DNA from: Diploptera punctata
Taxonomy: Eukaryota; Arthropoda; Insecta; Blattodea; Blaberidae
Length of the DNA: 64,000 nt
Reading direction: 5' to 3'
NCBI GenBank assembly: GCA_030220185.1
Contig: JASPKZ010004199.1
Coordinates: 2,190,001 to 2,254,000, forward strand
In this document: piece after piece, positions 10,206 to 20,290 of the stretch
Layout: each line of letters opens with the position of its first letter
How positions within the stretch are numbered: the stretch's first letter is position 1
Notes under the pieces: model-generated
The model's input: only the letters and a program-made list of their open reading frames with translations
The model's database searches: none
Told to the model about the DNA's origin: nothing
Made by a program: the position numbers and the translations under genes

Positions 10206-12205
10206 AGTAGGAATGTATGATCAATTAAAGGAAAGTATGCATTCAGTAGCTTTAGAAACACTTGGAACAGAAAATCTAGAATTAAAAAGGAATAATGAGT
10301 GGTTTAATCACGATATTAAAAAATATAGTAAAAAAAAAGCACGGATGAAATGGTTATCAGATCACTCAACAACATCTCGAAATAAATACATCACCTTAAA
10401 ACATAAAACAAAGGTGGAAGTGAGAAGAGCAAAAAATCAATACTGGAATAACATATGCTCGAATATAGATCATTCGATTGGATATGCTAGATCAAAAGAC
10501 GCTTGGAAAACATTACAAAATATCAGGAAATCAGAAAGAAAGAAGATTAATATTCAGTTGATAAGACCATCAGAATGGATGCAATATTATAAAGGTTTAC
10601 TTCAATAAAATAGAAACGAGTTTCAACTTCAACATACGGATGTAGAATATAAATTTGACACTCCAGATATAACAGAAGATGAAGTAAAAAGAGCTTTGAA
10701 AGAGGCAAAAAAATGGGAGAGCACCAGGACCGGAAAATATTCAGATGGAACTCCTAAAACATGGAAGAGATATTTTAGTAATCTTTTTAACAAAACTTTT
10801 TAATAAAATTTAAATTGGAGACGATATCCCAGAAGAATGGGAATGTATCGCATAATACTCCTATTTTTAAAAAAGGCGATAAAAACCTGTGTTCCAATTT
10901 TAGAGGTATAAATGTTTTGCCTTCAACTGCTAGGATTTTTAGTAAAATTATAAATTTTAGAATCAAGGAGATAAAAGATAACTTAAGAGAAGAACAATGT
11001 GGATTCCGGAGTGGAAGATGATCAACACTTTTGAAATTCAAGCATTGATAATATTTTCTATATTAGACAATTACGAGAAAAAATCATAGCAAAAAATAAA
11101 GAACTACGTATGACATTTAATGATTTAGAAATGGCATATGATAGTGTATCTCGACAATTGTTATGGACGGCAATGAGAAATATGAATATCTGTGATAAAT
11201 GTATTAATATTGTTAGGAGGATCTGTAGTAATACAAAAGCTAAAGTAAAAATAAAGAATAATTTAACAGAGGAATTCACAGTGAATAAAGGCCTTAAGCA
11301 GGGATGCAGTTTGTCACCAATTCTTTTTAACATTTATTTAGACCAGGCTCTTAACTTGTGGTATAAAAATGTTCTGAAATTGGTATTCCTATAGGAGGAA
11401 AAGTACTGTATTCATTGTTGTTTGCAAATGATCAAATTATTTTTGCAGAGGATGAAGATGATATGAAATATATGATAAATAAACTAATGGAAGAATATAA
11501 AAAAATGGGGACCGAATATAAATTTACAGAAAACAGAATACATGTGTTTGGGAAAGGATGTGGATGACCTCATACTCAAAACAGGGAAAATAAAAAAAAT
11601 GTGAATTTTTTTTAAATATCTTGGGTCAATAATTACAAGTTTAGGTACCCATGAGAGAGATGTACAGACTAAAATTGCAATGGCAAAAGATGCAACTAAG
11701 ACATTACATGGAATAATTTGGAATAAAAATATTACAAAGGAAACTAAAATGAAAATTTATAAGAGCATAATACAGAATATTTTGCCATATGGAAGTGAAA
11801 CTTGGTCTTCGACGGAATTAAAAAAAGAATAAAATTAGAACAGTTGAATTTGAGTATCTTAGAAGAAACTTCCAAAAAAAAACAAGACAGGGCAAAAAAG
11901 AAGAAATGAATTCCTTTGGAGAGAAATGAATGTCACCACATCTGTTGTTAAGAGGATTGAAAATGAAACGCTTAAATGGTATGGCCATGTACAAAGAATG
12001 GAAGATGAAAGATGGTCAAAAAATATATCAATGGTCACCCCCTGGAAGAAATAAACGTGGCAGACCAAGATGAAAATGGAAAACCTACGTCAGAACTATG
12101 ATTAATGACAGAAATTTGGAAGAAGGAGATTGGAATGATAGAAATAAATGGAAATTGAAGACGGCAAACCTATAAGTGGGGGAAAAGCCGAAGAAGAAGA
12201 AAATT
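10206..12205 (+). mobile_element. LINE family A1, long copy with dead reverse transcriptase
   Basis: In order, across several frames: a linker region (NNEWFNHDIKKYS, 10213-10608) and a W..YYKGLL block; RT blocks TPIFKKGDKNLCSNFRGI (about 10855), EEQCGFRSGR (10990), FNDLEMAYDSV (11116), LKQGCSLSPILFNIYL (about 11290) and the catalytic box near 11421; a thumb segment KYLGSIITSLGTHERD; KIYKSIIQNILPYGSETW; and LKWYGHVQRM with a GRPR block. The catalytic box reads FAND at 11421-11432 instead of FADD, so the first catalytic Asp is lost. Stops and frameshifts separate the ORF pieces. No endonuclease was seen upstream, so the copy is 5'-truncated and inactive. Confidence 0.85.
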
Positions 12206-12455
12206 TTGTGTGTTACTATAGAGTAGCTGATAAAGTTATAAAATTTGTTGTAGTTCCAGATATTTTCATTATCCTTGTAAAGTTGTATTGTCATATGTAT
12301 AATTTTATTTAGACAATTTAGTGCTGAAACACTTTTCCGAACTTGCTGTTCATTCTATAGGCTATATTGATTACTATTGCATCTATAGCACTCAATGGTG
12401 CATTATGTGTGTTTATTATAGATTTTCGCGGATAACCAAAGAAAACTTTCTTAAT

Positions 12456-12458
<3 letters not shown>
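12206..12458. other. No recognised feature
   Basis: Unassigned sequence between the LINE and a microsatellite. Confidence 0.35.
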
Positions 12459-12538
<80 letters not shown>

Positions 12539-12540
12539 CA
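12459..12540. repeat. Compound (TA)n-(CA)n microsatellite
   Basis: About 42 bp of TA followed by about 40 bp of CA with small interruptions. Confidence 0.95.
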
Positions 12541-12589
12541 TAAGCTATAAAACCAATGTTGATCTGTTGTTCAGAAATAGTATACTACA

Positions 12590-13410
12590 GTGCGAGGTTG
12601 GAAAGTTGTTTTTACAGAAACGAGGAAATGATTAAAAACCGAACGATCGCGATGATGTTTTCAAAATAATAAATAATAGTAAAATAATATCTTTGTTGGA
12701 AATATTTGCGTTCATTATAAATAACTGACTGACCTTATGAGACTAGCCGATGTATATACGCTAAATACCGAAAATAATTTGAGACTACAGCTGGCTGTGA
12801 CACCAATCAGGTATAAAATGGCGGCAAGTACGAATTTATTGTTTTATATTGTTTCAAATAAAATTCAGTTCATTTAGAATGCATGAATTTGTTTCGTATA
12901 ATGTATATTAACACTATCTTTTGGATATATTTCTGTATATACATTTACGTAGGCACTGCGCTACAAGCCGGAAGGTCGAGTGTTCGAGTCCCGGTGGGGT
13001 CAGGATTTTTAAACTGGCCCAAACCCTCTGGCGGCACCCATTGCCTTTGGGATCGACTCAGCTTCTAACGGAAATGAGTACCAGACGCTTGTTCTGGGGG
13101 TAAATGCGGCCGTCACGCAGGGCTGACAACCCAGCTGACATCAAGTGCCGATTGTCCAGAAAAAGTGGGAGCCTTCACCTCCTACTACCCCAAGGGCTTC
13201 CCGAGGCATGTAGTGGGATCATTTCACTTTACTTTTGTACGTAATATACATAATGGGCAATGGTTTTACTTCCCGCCCGAGGTTGGTAATTTGTAATATT
13301 ACAGTATACTTATTTAGTTATTTATAGGTTGACAACCCCGAAATTTAGGAAATTAAACTTTCAATCATGGTCGCCATTCCTGTAAGTACGACAGAACGCA
13401 CTATCATGCA
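12590..13410 (+). repeat. Dispersed repeat Y, copy 1, split by a SINE
   Basis: Matches 23460-24050: shared blocks include GCGAGGTT at the start, GTTTTCAAAATAATAAATA, CATCTTTGTTGGAAATATTT, GGGCAATGGTTTTACTTCCC and ACTTTCAATCATGGTC. A SINE 2 copy sits at about 12950-13237. The uninterrupted copy reads TGTACGTAGTATGCATA across that point, and TACGTA flanks the SINE on both sides. Non-coding; class unknown. Confidence 0.75.
12950..13237 (+). mobile_element. tRNA-derived SINE, family 2, copy 1
   Basis: B-box TTCGAGTCCCGGTGGGG at about 12981, then body blocks GGATTTTTAAACTGGCCCAA, GGGATCGACTCAGC, GGAAATGAGTACCAGA and GCTGACAACCCAGCTGACAT. Four copies occur in the window (here, 25540, 27268, 30665). 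The 5' end is truncated relative to the copy at 27268. Flanked by TACGTA on both sides inside repeat Y. Confidence 0.85.
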
Positions 13411-14320
13411 ATACATTCCTTTATGTCATCTGAAAGACTGTTGAACGCACTTTATTGAATAAGACTAGAAAATAAACTATTTTGAAGTCTTACAAAGTAT
13501 TGGCAGTTCCATCTCTTATCTATGGATGTGAAACTTTGACATTAACAGAGGCAGATAGCAAACAAATAGAGGCTGCTGAAATGAAGATGTTGAGAGCAAT
13601 AGCAGGATACCAAAGGACTGATAAAAAGAAAAACGAAGACATAAGAACAGAACTTAATATATTTAATGTCCGTGAAAGAATAAAATATTATCAAAATCCT
13701 TACCTTCAGCACGTATTACAAATGAATGAACAGAGCATACCAAGTAAAATGTATAATTATAAACCAAAAGGGAAAGACAAAAATTAAATGTTATAAAGTT
13801 ATGGCTGTTCCAGTATTTATGTATGAATCAGAATGTTGGACGATCACTAAAAGACAAGAACAAAGATTGGAAGCAGCTGAGATGCTATTTTTAAGAAATG
13901 TAGCAGGATATACTCTGCTGGATAAGAAAAGAAATGAAGATATAAGAAAGGAACTAAATATTTTCAAACTTACAGACCGAATAATTAAATATAGGAAAGA
14001 CTGGAAAGAACATACTGATAGAATGCCAGAAGAAATATTTCCAAAATTATTGCTAAATTATAAACCGCGCGGAAGGAGAAATGTTGGTCGCCCACACAGA
14101 GGATGGTCTGAACAATTTTAACAATTCTAGCTTTCATGAAACCGGAACGAGCCAACAGGCTTAATCCCTGGAAGAAGAAGATGATGATGATGAAGGGAGA
14201 AGAACGTTGGGAAGACCATTGAAGAGATGGAAGGACCAATTCGACCTATAATGAAATCGGAACAGGCCACTGGACTTAATCCTTGTTGTTGATGATGATG
14301 ATGATGAAAGATTGTTGAAT
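13411..14320 (+). mobile_element. LINE family B copy, split by another family B copy
   Basis: The outer copy encodes KSYKVLAVPSLIYGCETLT, IEAAEMKMLRAIAGYQRTD and NYKPKG (13411-13775). It resumes at 14195 with GRRTLGRPLKRWKDQF and a stop, then the GGAAC..CTTAATCC block and a GAT run ending near 14308. Between them sits a second, separate family B copy. The outer frame is open across the two halves once the insert is ignored, apart from defects at the extreme 5' side. Confidence 0.85.
13776..14194 (+). mobile_element. LINE family B copy nested inside the previous one
   Basis: A 5'-truncated insert starting at KIKCYKVMAVPVFMYESE and running through LEAAEMLFLRNVAGYTLLD, ELNIFKLTDRI, WKEHTDRM, PKLLLNYKPRGRRNVGRP and a stop at 14121. 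It ends with GGAACGAGCCAACAGGCTTA and a GAT run. The host sequence around the insert repeats AAGGGA (AAGGGAAAG on the left, AAGGGAGAAG on the right), consistent with a short target duplication. Its frame is intact from 13726 to 14121. Confidence 0.85.
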
Positions 14321-14390
14321 ACCATTTCACAACTATTTTGAGTTTTGCTATAGGCTATTTGAGATTACATATGTTTAGTAATATAGTTAT

Positions 14391-14404
14391 GCAATGTGTG
14401 TGTA

Positions 14405-14457
<53 letters not shown>

Positions 14458-14460
14458 TTC
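14391..14460. repeat. Compound (TG)n-(TA)n-(TG)n microsatellite
   Basis: Alternating TG and TA runs. Confidence 0.95.
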
Positions 14461-14944
14461 TTTTAACTGAATACACAATTATGTGCAGATGGAAGACAAA
14501 CAATGAATTAATTTCCTATTACTATCATTATAGCTGTTATTTGTAAAATAAAAATTATCTGTGTGGCTACCACACGTACCTAGGGATTAGAATCTCGCGA
14601 TAATGATTAATATGACGATGTTTTTCCTCAGCATAAAACTCATAAATGGAGAACCTTAGAAAACGAAGTAAAACAAAACGTGTGACCTCGTGTCGTGTAA
14701 GATCTGAAAGTATAGACCTAGCAATGATAACTTTATTCTTCTTAAACCCCATCAAAATTTTCTTATGTTTAACGATGACAAATAACGTAGATAGGTCATC
14801 GGTTGATTAATGTCTTTGACATCGTCCGATTGCTAATAGCCAATTTTGTCGGTCCATCCAATCCGCTGGTTGCAGAAGTTTCTCCTACATGTATAAATAT
14901 ATTTCCTGACTCCAGGAGGTATTAGGTCTTCCTCTGTCTCGTCT
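14461..14944. other. No recognised feature
   Basis: Unassigned sequence; the 62-codon minus frame at 14567-14755 has no motif. Confidence 0.35.
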
Positions 14945-15450
14945 TACATCAGATTTCCATGTAGAATAAATAAAACCAGATACGAAAGAAGATATTTCGA
15001 CTGTATCTTATAGGAGAAAAAATCTACAGAAAAAGTACAAAGGTGAATATATACAGAAGTATTGTTCAAGTGTTATAGTAGATGCAGCTGAAGTATTGAC
15101 TGTAAAACAGAGGTTAGGGAAGAAATGTCTGAGTACCGAGATGGATATATAAGTTGTTTTAGAAAAATAAATTAGATTAAATTCCAAACATACAAATAAG
15201 AGAAGCTGTGGGTGAAAGAGAAACGACATTGATGAAATAGAGAAGCGACCGTTAAAGTGGTATGGATACACAAGATGGACAACAAAGCTTTCCAAAAAAA
15301 TCTTAGAAAGAATATCACCAGGGAGAAAGAGATTTGGATGACCTAAACACAGTTGAAAGAATGTAATCCGGGAGTCACGAAAGGAAGAGGATTGGAAGAA
15401 AAGAATGGACTGGTTAGACAGAGGAAAATGTAAATCCTTAATAGAACAAT
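14945..15450 (+). mobile_element. LINE family A1, decayed 3' fragment
   Basis: Pieces in several frames: TKVNIYRSIVQVL, REAVGERETTLM, RPLKWYGY and SPGRKRFG, then KEEDWKKRMDWLDRG. The block order matches the ends of the A1 copies at 10206 and 41765. Many stops. Confidence 0.6.
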
Positions 15451-15601
15451 AAGGACAGTTGAAACAATCTTTAGAATAATAATTTAAAATTTGAAATAAG
15501 AAGACTCAGCAAAATTCGTTAACCTTTCACTTCCAACTTTGGTAAGTGACTTCAATTACTTCATAAACTAAAACGCAATCTACTCACTCAATCACATTCT
15601 G

Positions 15602-15604
<3 letters not shown>

Positions 15605-15654
<50 letters not shown>
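15605..15654. repeat. ATT microsatellite
   Basis: About 50 bp of pure ATT. Confidence 0.95.
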
Positions 15655-15656
<2 letters not shown>

Positions 15657-15965
15657 AGAAGGGATAATGTCAGAAACAGCACAATGAGGGAAATTACGTA
15701 TGCAAATTAGGAAAAGTAGAAGAAAAATGTTTCAAATGGACACCTCATAAAAATGGAAGAAGAGAACATACCAAAGAAGATCCTTAATTGGAAAGCTAAT
15801 GGAAGAAGTGGAAGAGGCAGGCCTAGAGAACAATGGATGGATGGATTGAAGAGAAGTATGGAAGCTAGAGATTTGAGGGAAGAAGATGCTTTAGACATGA
15901 ACCTCTGGCGACAAATCACTTTAAGGTGAAGGAGAAACACTGTATTGTGGAGTATTCCTAAATTA
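15655..15965 (+). mobile_element. LINE-like 3' fragment
   Basis: The plus frame near 15800-15930 reads GRSGRGRPREQWMDGLKR, then EARDLREEDALDMNLWR and a stop. This looks like the C-terminal end of an RT ORF. It is followed by a short AAT run. Confidence 0.55.
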
Positions 15966-15983
15966 AACAAATAATAATAATAA

Positions 15984-16504
15984 TGTATTCACGTAGACTT
16001 TCACGGCCGGAGTTGCTATGATGATCTTGCTGAAGATTTTCGGGCTGTAGGCCGTGGTCGTGAGGCTTGTAGTTCCACGACGTTTCGCCAAAGACTGCGT
16101 CTGGCATCCTCAAGGGTTGTCCTGAGACTGGCAATTCTGTCCACTCTGTCCTATTTATACGTTCACCGCGATATGTTCGTAAGTTATATCTGCCTTCTGA
16201 TTGTTCAGCCTATGATTTCAGGCTAGGGACTTCCCATTGCTCCAATGGTGATTGCTGTTTGGTGGTCGACTAAGACAATCTCATTGGAGCAATGACAGGC
16301 ACTAGCGCCGACCAATCAGGAAGGCAGATATAACTTACGAACATATAGAGGTGGGACGTTGGTAATGTAAATAGGACAGACAGTGGACAGAATTGCCAGT
16401 CTCAAGACATTCCTTGAGGATGCCAGACACAGTCTTTGGCGAAACGTCGGAGAAATACAAGCCTCACGACCAAGGCCTACAGCCCGAAAATCTTCTGCAA
16501 GATC

Positions 16505-16505
<1 letters not shown>
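15984..16505. mobile_element. Penelope-type inverted-repeat (pLTR-like) element, copy 1
   Basis: Two arms of about 150 bp face each other. The left arm runs from about 16015 (ATGATGATCTTGCTGAAG) to 16130 and the right arm from about 16388 to 16505, around a spacer with a second inverted pair (GATTGGT.., CAGGAAGGCAGATATAACTT). The left arm alone carries an extra outer tail of about 35 bp (CACGTAGACTTTCACGGCC). Each arm holds a hammerhead-like core. The tail on one side only and the core match the known layout of Penelope pLTRs, but no RT is present. Confidence 0.65.
16409..16452 (+). ncRNA. Hammerhead-ribozyme-like core (right arm)
   Basis: TTGAGGA, then a hairpin with arms GCCAGA/TTTGGC, then GAAACGTC. 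The order is that of a minimal type I hammerhead (CUGANGA, stem II, GAAA, short stem III, cleavage triplet GUC). TTCC before and GGAGA after could pair as stem I. The first core base is U instead of the conserved C, so activity is doubtful. A mirror copy lies on the minus strand at about 16060-16110. Confidence 0.45.

Positions 16506-16600
<95 letters not shown>
16506..16600. repeat. (AAT)n/(ATT)n palindromic microsatellite
   Basis: About 50 bp of AAT switching to about 45 bp of ATT, abutting the end of the inverted-repeat element. Confidence 0.95.
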
Positions 16601-16601
<1 letters not shown>

Positions 16602-17744
16602 CTTCTGAATTCAGAAAATTAACCCGCTGGGAATAGAGTGTGATCCACTTTGATGAAAGATAACGATGTTACCTCTAGTTCTTATCAGTGCCTTGCTTTA
16701 ATTTGCGTTGTTACATAATAAATGTGCAATAGAAAACATTGTTTTCTGGAATAACCTTGACTAGGTAACTTCATGGGTATATACATGTCCAGGTGCTACA
16801 GTTACCATGAATTTCTAGTGACGTTTGTCTGCCTGTTGCTAAAATATGACCACGTCCACCCCGTCCCCGCTGAACAACATTATGGGGTGAGACATATCAA
16901 GTTATCACCATCCATGATCAAGCAGCAGGTGTTTTCAGATAATATATTGTATGCAAATATCAATCCACAAGGCATACAGTTAAGTTGTAAGCATCCCTCT
17001 CTCCAAAACTGTTTTATGACGGGATTACAACCCTCTAGAGAGGGTAAATTCAAAAGAGAATCGCGTTTTATTGCAGTTTTAGTATCGCTAAGTTAGAGAT
17101 ATCTGTTACTTAGTGAATAACTGTTACGGAAATTCGGGTCGTTAAGTAATTTTTATGATCGACTTTTGAACAGAGAGGGCGGGTGAAAAATAAATAAAGA
17201 TTTAACTAATGGGAAACTGGCAGTTAAATATAAGTAATGTAATCCTATAAAAAATTTCAGTCGAAGCCCTCGATAAATCGAATTTCTATTACATGAACTT
17301 TCGATACCCTCTCAAGATAAATTACACCGACGTTTTGCGATAAAAATAGCATAGAGAATAAAATGATATCACTTTTAACTCGTGCGCGAATCATTATTCA
17401 TGTATTCATTCATTCATTCATATAGCCGAACACGAAAAATAACCTTAACTTTCAAGGGTACTTGAGACATTATTTTTAATTTAATTCTTAGTATTTGAAA
17501 TTGTAACATAATCTTGGTAGATATATATTACATTCATAAAATGCAAATAAGCTAACAAGAAATTGCACAGTTAACTTCATGATATGCCTGCAAAATTAAC
17601 GGAATCTACTATATTAAAAACAATGCATCGCTTAATATTCCTTATAAACTGTAAATCCTTCCTATTTTTTCTGAAAAACTAAATAATTTTGAAGATTTTT
17701 AAAATAAATCTTCCCTTCCTTCTATCAATATCCCCCTAGACGCC

Positions 17745-17745
<1 letters not shown>
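16601..17745. other. No recognised feature; one unknown 107-codon frame
   Basis: The plus frame 16773-17096 starts with a hydrophobic segment (YSYHEFLVTFVCLLLK) and has no family motif I recognise. Codon usage and context give no support for a gene. The rest is AT-rich and unassigned. Confidence 0.25.

Positions 17746-17796
<51 letters not shown>
17746..17796 (+). repeat. Poly-C homopolymer, 51 nt
   Basis: Uninterrupted C from 17746 to 17796. Exceptional in this AT-rich setting; length may be an assembly estimate. Confidence 0.95.
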
Positions 17797-18230
17797 ATGG
17801 AAAAAAAACTTCATGTCACACAAAGTACAAAATGTATTAATTATCCTAGTTTTAAAAGCAATATTTCCTTGTTTAATTGTATGGAGAGGCACAATCCTTT
17901 AATCAGGTTATTATGCTTTTAAAGTAAAATAAGATGGTTTATAGGTACTAATGCAAATTATGTGCTTCAAATTTAGTTTTGCTGCTAAATCTAATTTGAA
18001 ATAAAGTAAATATTTTCGAGTACATTGGCTTACGGGATAGCAATTGAGACCCTTATTCGAGAGTCACGGATTCAAACTCATAGCGGACAAACTTGATTGA
18101 AGCATTTTCTCAATTGTCAAGGCAGATCCTGGGTTACAATTTGATTGTCATGATGCATTTATTCAACATTAAAAAATTCTTAATAACATTCCGTTGCGGT
18201 AGGGCCTATTAGTCACAAAATTAAAATTAT
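17797..18230. other. Mostly unassigned; possible tRNA-like fragment
   Basis: ACGGATTCAAACTCATAGC near 18066 resembles a B box, so a SINE remnant at about 18025-18150 is possible. Nothing else recognised. Confidence 0.3.
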
Positions 18231-18292
18231 AAATTTATAAAATTGTTACCCAGTAGTTCCGTCTCCTCAATTATATAAATTATTAATTATTT

Positions 18293-18326
18293 GTAGGCCT
18301 TTCGCGACTAGACCCATCATCAGCAG
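18293..18326 (-). ncRNA. Hammerhead-ribozyme-like core, left arm
   Basis: On the minus strand CTGATGA (18317-18323) is followed by a weak stem II and GAAA (18300-18303), then GGCCTAC. Stem II is mismatched compared with the right-arm copy. Confidence 0.5.
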
Positions 18327-18350
18327 AAGGAGCAGAATATAGGTCTCTAT

Positions 18351-18383
18351 CTACTGATGATGGGGACTAGTCCCGAAAAGCCT
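18351..18383 (+). ncRNA. Hammerhead-ribozyme-like core, right arm, interrupted
   Basis: CTGATGA (18354-18360), perfect stem II GGGAC-TA-GTCCC (18363-18374), GAAA (18375-18378), then AGCCT. The expected cleavage site and stem I strand continue at 18938 beyond the inserted LINE, so this ribozyme is split. Cores of this kind are known in Penelope-like elements. Confidence 0.6.
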
Positions 18384-18927
18384 TACTTACTTACTTACTC
18401 ACTGGCACTATCGAACCCGTAGGTTCAAGGCCGCGCGGACATAAGCTCTCCATTTATCCCTATCCTGAGCTAATGCTTTCCAATCATTCCCTGTATAATC
18501 TACTTCCCTCAAATCATAGTTAATGTTATTCTCCCACCTCATTCTTGGTCTACCAACTGGGCGTTTCCCTTCTGGCTTTCCTATAAGAAGCTTCCATGCA
18601 AGTCTTTCATTCCCCATACGTGCAACATGTCCTGCCCATCGCAGTCTACGAGACTTAACTGTTCTTATTATATCTGGCTTCCTATAAAGACCATGTAGTT
18701 CATTGTTAAGTAGTCTTCTCCATTCACCTGTATGTTCATCTCTCTTTGGTCCAAAATTTTTCCTAAGTACTTTATTCTCAAATACTTGTAATCTCCTTTC
18801 CTCCCTTAAAGTAAGAGTCCATGTTTCGCATCCATATAATATGACTGGTAGAATAATAGTTTTATATATTTTCAGTTTAACGTTTTTTGAAAGGAGTTGG
18901 GACATCAAGAGTCTCTGTAATGCATCT
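18384..18927 (-). mobile_element. LINE family C, young 5'-truncated insertion
   Basis: A single open minus frame (166 codons from the first ATG at 18908, open upstream to 18927) runs from the thumb region (LKIYKTIILPVILYGCETWT), through FENKVLRKNFGPKRDE, RLRWAGHVARMGNER, KRPVGRPRMRWENN and ALAQDRDKW to AYVRAALNLRVR and a stop. The 3' end is GCCAGTGAGT followed by (AAGT)n, a short tandem-repeat tail rather than poly(A). The catalytic RT domain is absent. A 10-bp target duplication flanks it. The undamaged frame suggests a recent insertion. Confidence 0.9.
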
Positions 18928-19000
18928 CGAAAAGCCTACAAACAATTAATAATAATTCATACAGTCGAGGAGACGGACCTATTACGTAACAATTTTATAG

Positions 19001-19350
19001 TTTTTTATTATAATGTAATGGCCCATTTAATTATAATCGTCATTTCATGTCATTATCATTTAGATCGTTGTACCGAGCGAGGTTCAGGGATAACCCGGTA
19101 ACAACCAACCTGTTATTTTTTCTGGTTCTCCTCAATCGCGAAGATAAATACCGGGTTGGAATTTCATTACCAGAACTAATTTAATTTTAATCACTATTTC
19201 ATAGTAGACCTGTCATCAAAATTAAAATGAGTTGATTTTTATGAAAAGAACATGACAGAACCAAACATAGAAGAACACATATCCCATTGAATCCACCTAA
19301 ATATCGTGGTCACGATATGGCCTTAGATGTTAAAGCATCTATAATCAATA
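19001..19350. other. No recognised feature
   Basis: Unassigned sequence between the palindromic element and the LTR element. Confidence 0.4.
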
Positions 19351-19354
19351 ATGA

Positions 19355-20290
19355 TGTGGCGTCTTGAAAGAACGAACCACGCTCTGCCAAACCATTTTGT
19401 GGCGTATTTTCTAAAACGAACCACGCTCTGCCAAACCATTTGTCGCGTATATAGAGAAAACGAACCACCTTCACCGCTACTGCTACCTTCCGGGATCGCT
19501 GGGTTATGGTAATGCTGTATTTTAGTAAAGTGTTCTAGATATCTAATGAAGTTATTTACAAGTAAACAGCCTGCCTCGGGCCCATAGAAGGCGGCTAACC
19601 ATTCATCTTTCTTTCCTAATTGAACATGCATATAAACATAAATACTGACTATAACTTACATGGATTGAACTAACTTCGTTATAGGATAGAGAATGATAAT
19701 AACTCTTAAATAATAACAAGGGGCGTAACATAAAAGATAAGCTTTTAATAAGAAAATAAGTGTGGATTATATAAAAGACAAAATAATGAGTACATAACAG
19801 AAATAGATCTTTGATCACTCGTTCAGACACAAATAGTAACCAAAATATAATAGAACAATAACGTACCATTTAAACTATCACACGCATACATGTCTAAGTC
19901 CTATTGGAAATCCTTCTTCCATGTTTGCTTAGACGAAATCAAATCTAACCGTTCCTCGGTTACAATCCACTTGCTCATCTTCTCAATCACCATGTTATCC
20001 TCGCCAGTTCATGGTGCACTTGAGTTGGATTCACACACTGAATCCCCTTCTAAAGAACCAAACGCCACTTAGTGAGCCGATCGAATGATGAAGTCCGTTG
20101 AGATAACCGAGCATATATCAGGTTCGCGAGTGGAAGGGATGTGCGCAGTAGAGATGCGCGAGGGATAGGGTGAAAAGGGAAGGGGTAACTACACGGAACA
20201 CAGGAACATTGGCAGGCTTCACAAATGTTCTTCAGTAGGGAGGAGCACACAGATGTATAACTGAACCGAAAAAAAGGCACTTTCGGTTCA
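19355..20290 (-). repeat. 3' LTR of the gag-only element
   Basis: 936 bp, begins TGTGGCG and ends GGTTCA on the plus strand. Nearly identical to 22337-23272; differences seen near 19434, 19660 and 20152. Predicted short ORFs on both strands inside it are not protein evidence. Confidence 0.95.

Larger units (their letters stand above)
18232..19000. mobile_element. Penelope-type palindromic element with hammerhead cores, split by LINE C
   Basis: Left arm 18232-18326 and right arm 18351-18383 plus 18938-19000 are inverted repeats, with landmarks GTCTCCTC/GAGGAGAC, TTTGTAGGC/GCCTACAAA and AAAATTGTTAC/GTAACAATTTT. The arm sequence matches the 3' end of the Penelope-like element at 57557-58723 (shared GAGGAGACGGACCT). 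A 544-bp LINE C sits in the right arm with a 10-bp target duplication CGAAAAGCCT (18374-18383, 18928-18937). Confidence 0.75.

Noticed and set aside
15984..16505. CRISPR-like array
   Set aside because: Inverted, not direct, repeats; eukaryotic context.
16773..17096. 107-codon frame as a host gene
   Set aside because: No recognisable domain, no splice context or promoter; kept only as unknown in the empty-stretch entry.
19603..19869. 88-codon frames in both LTRs as a conserved small protein
   Set aside because: The conservation is explained by the LTR being duplicated.
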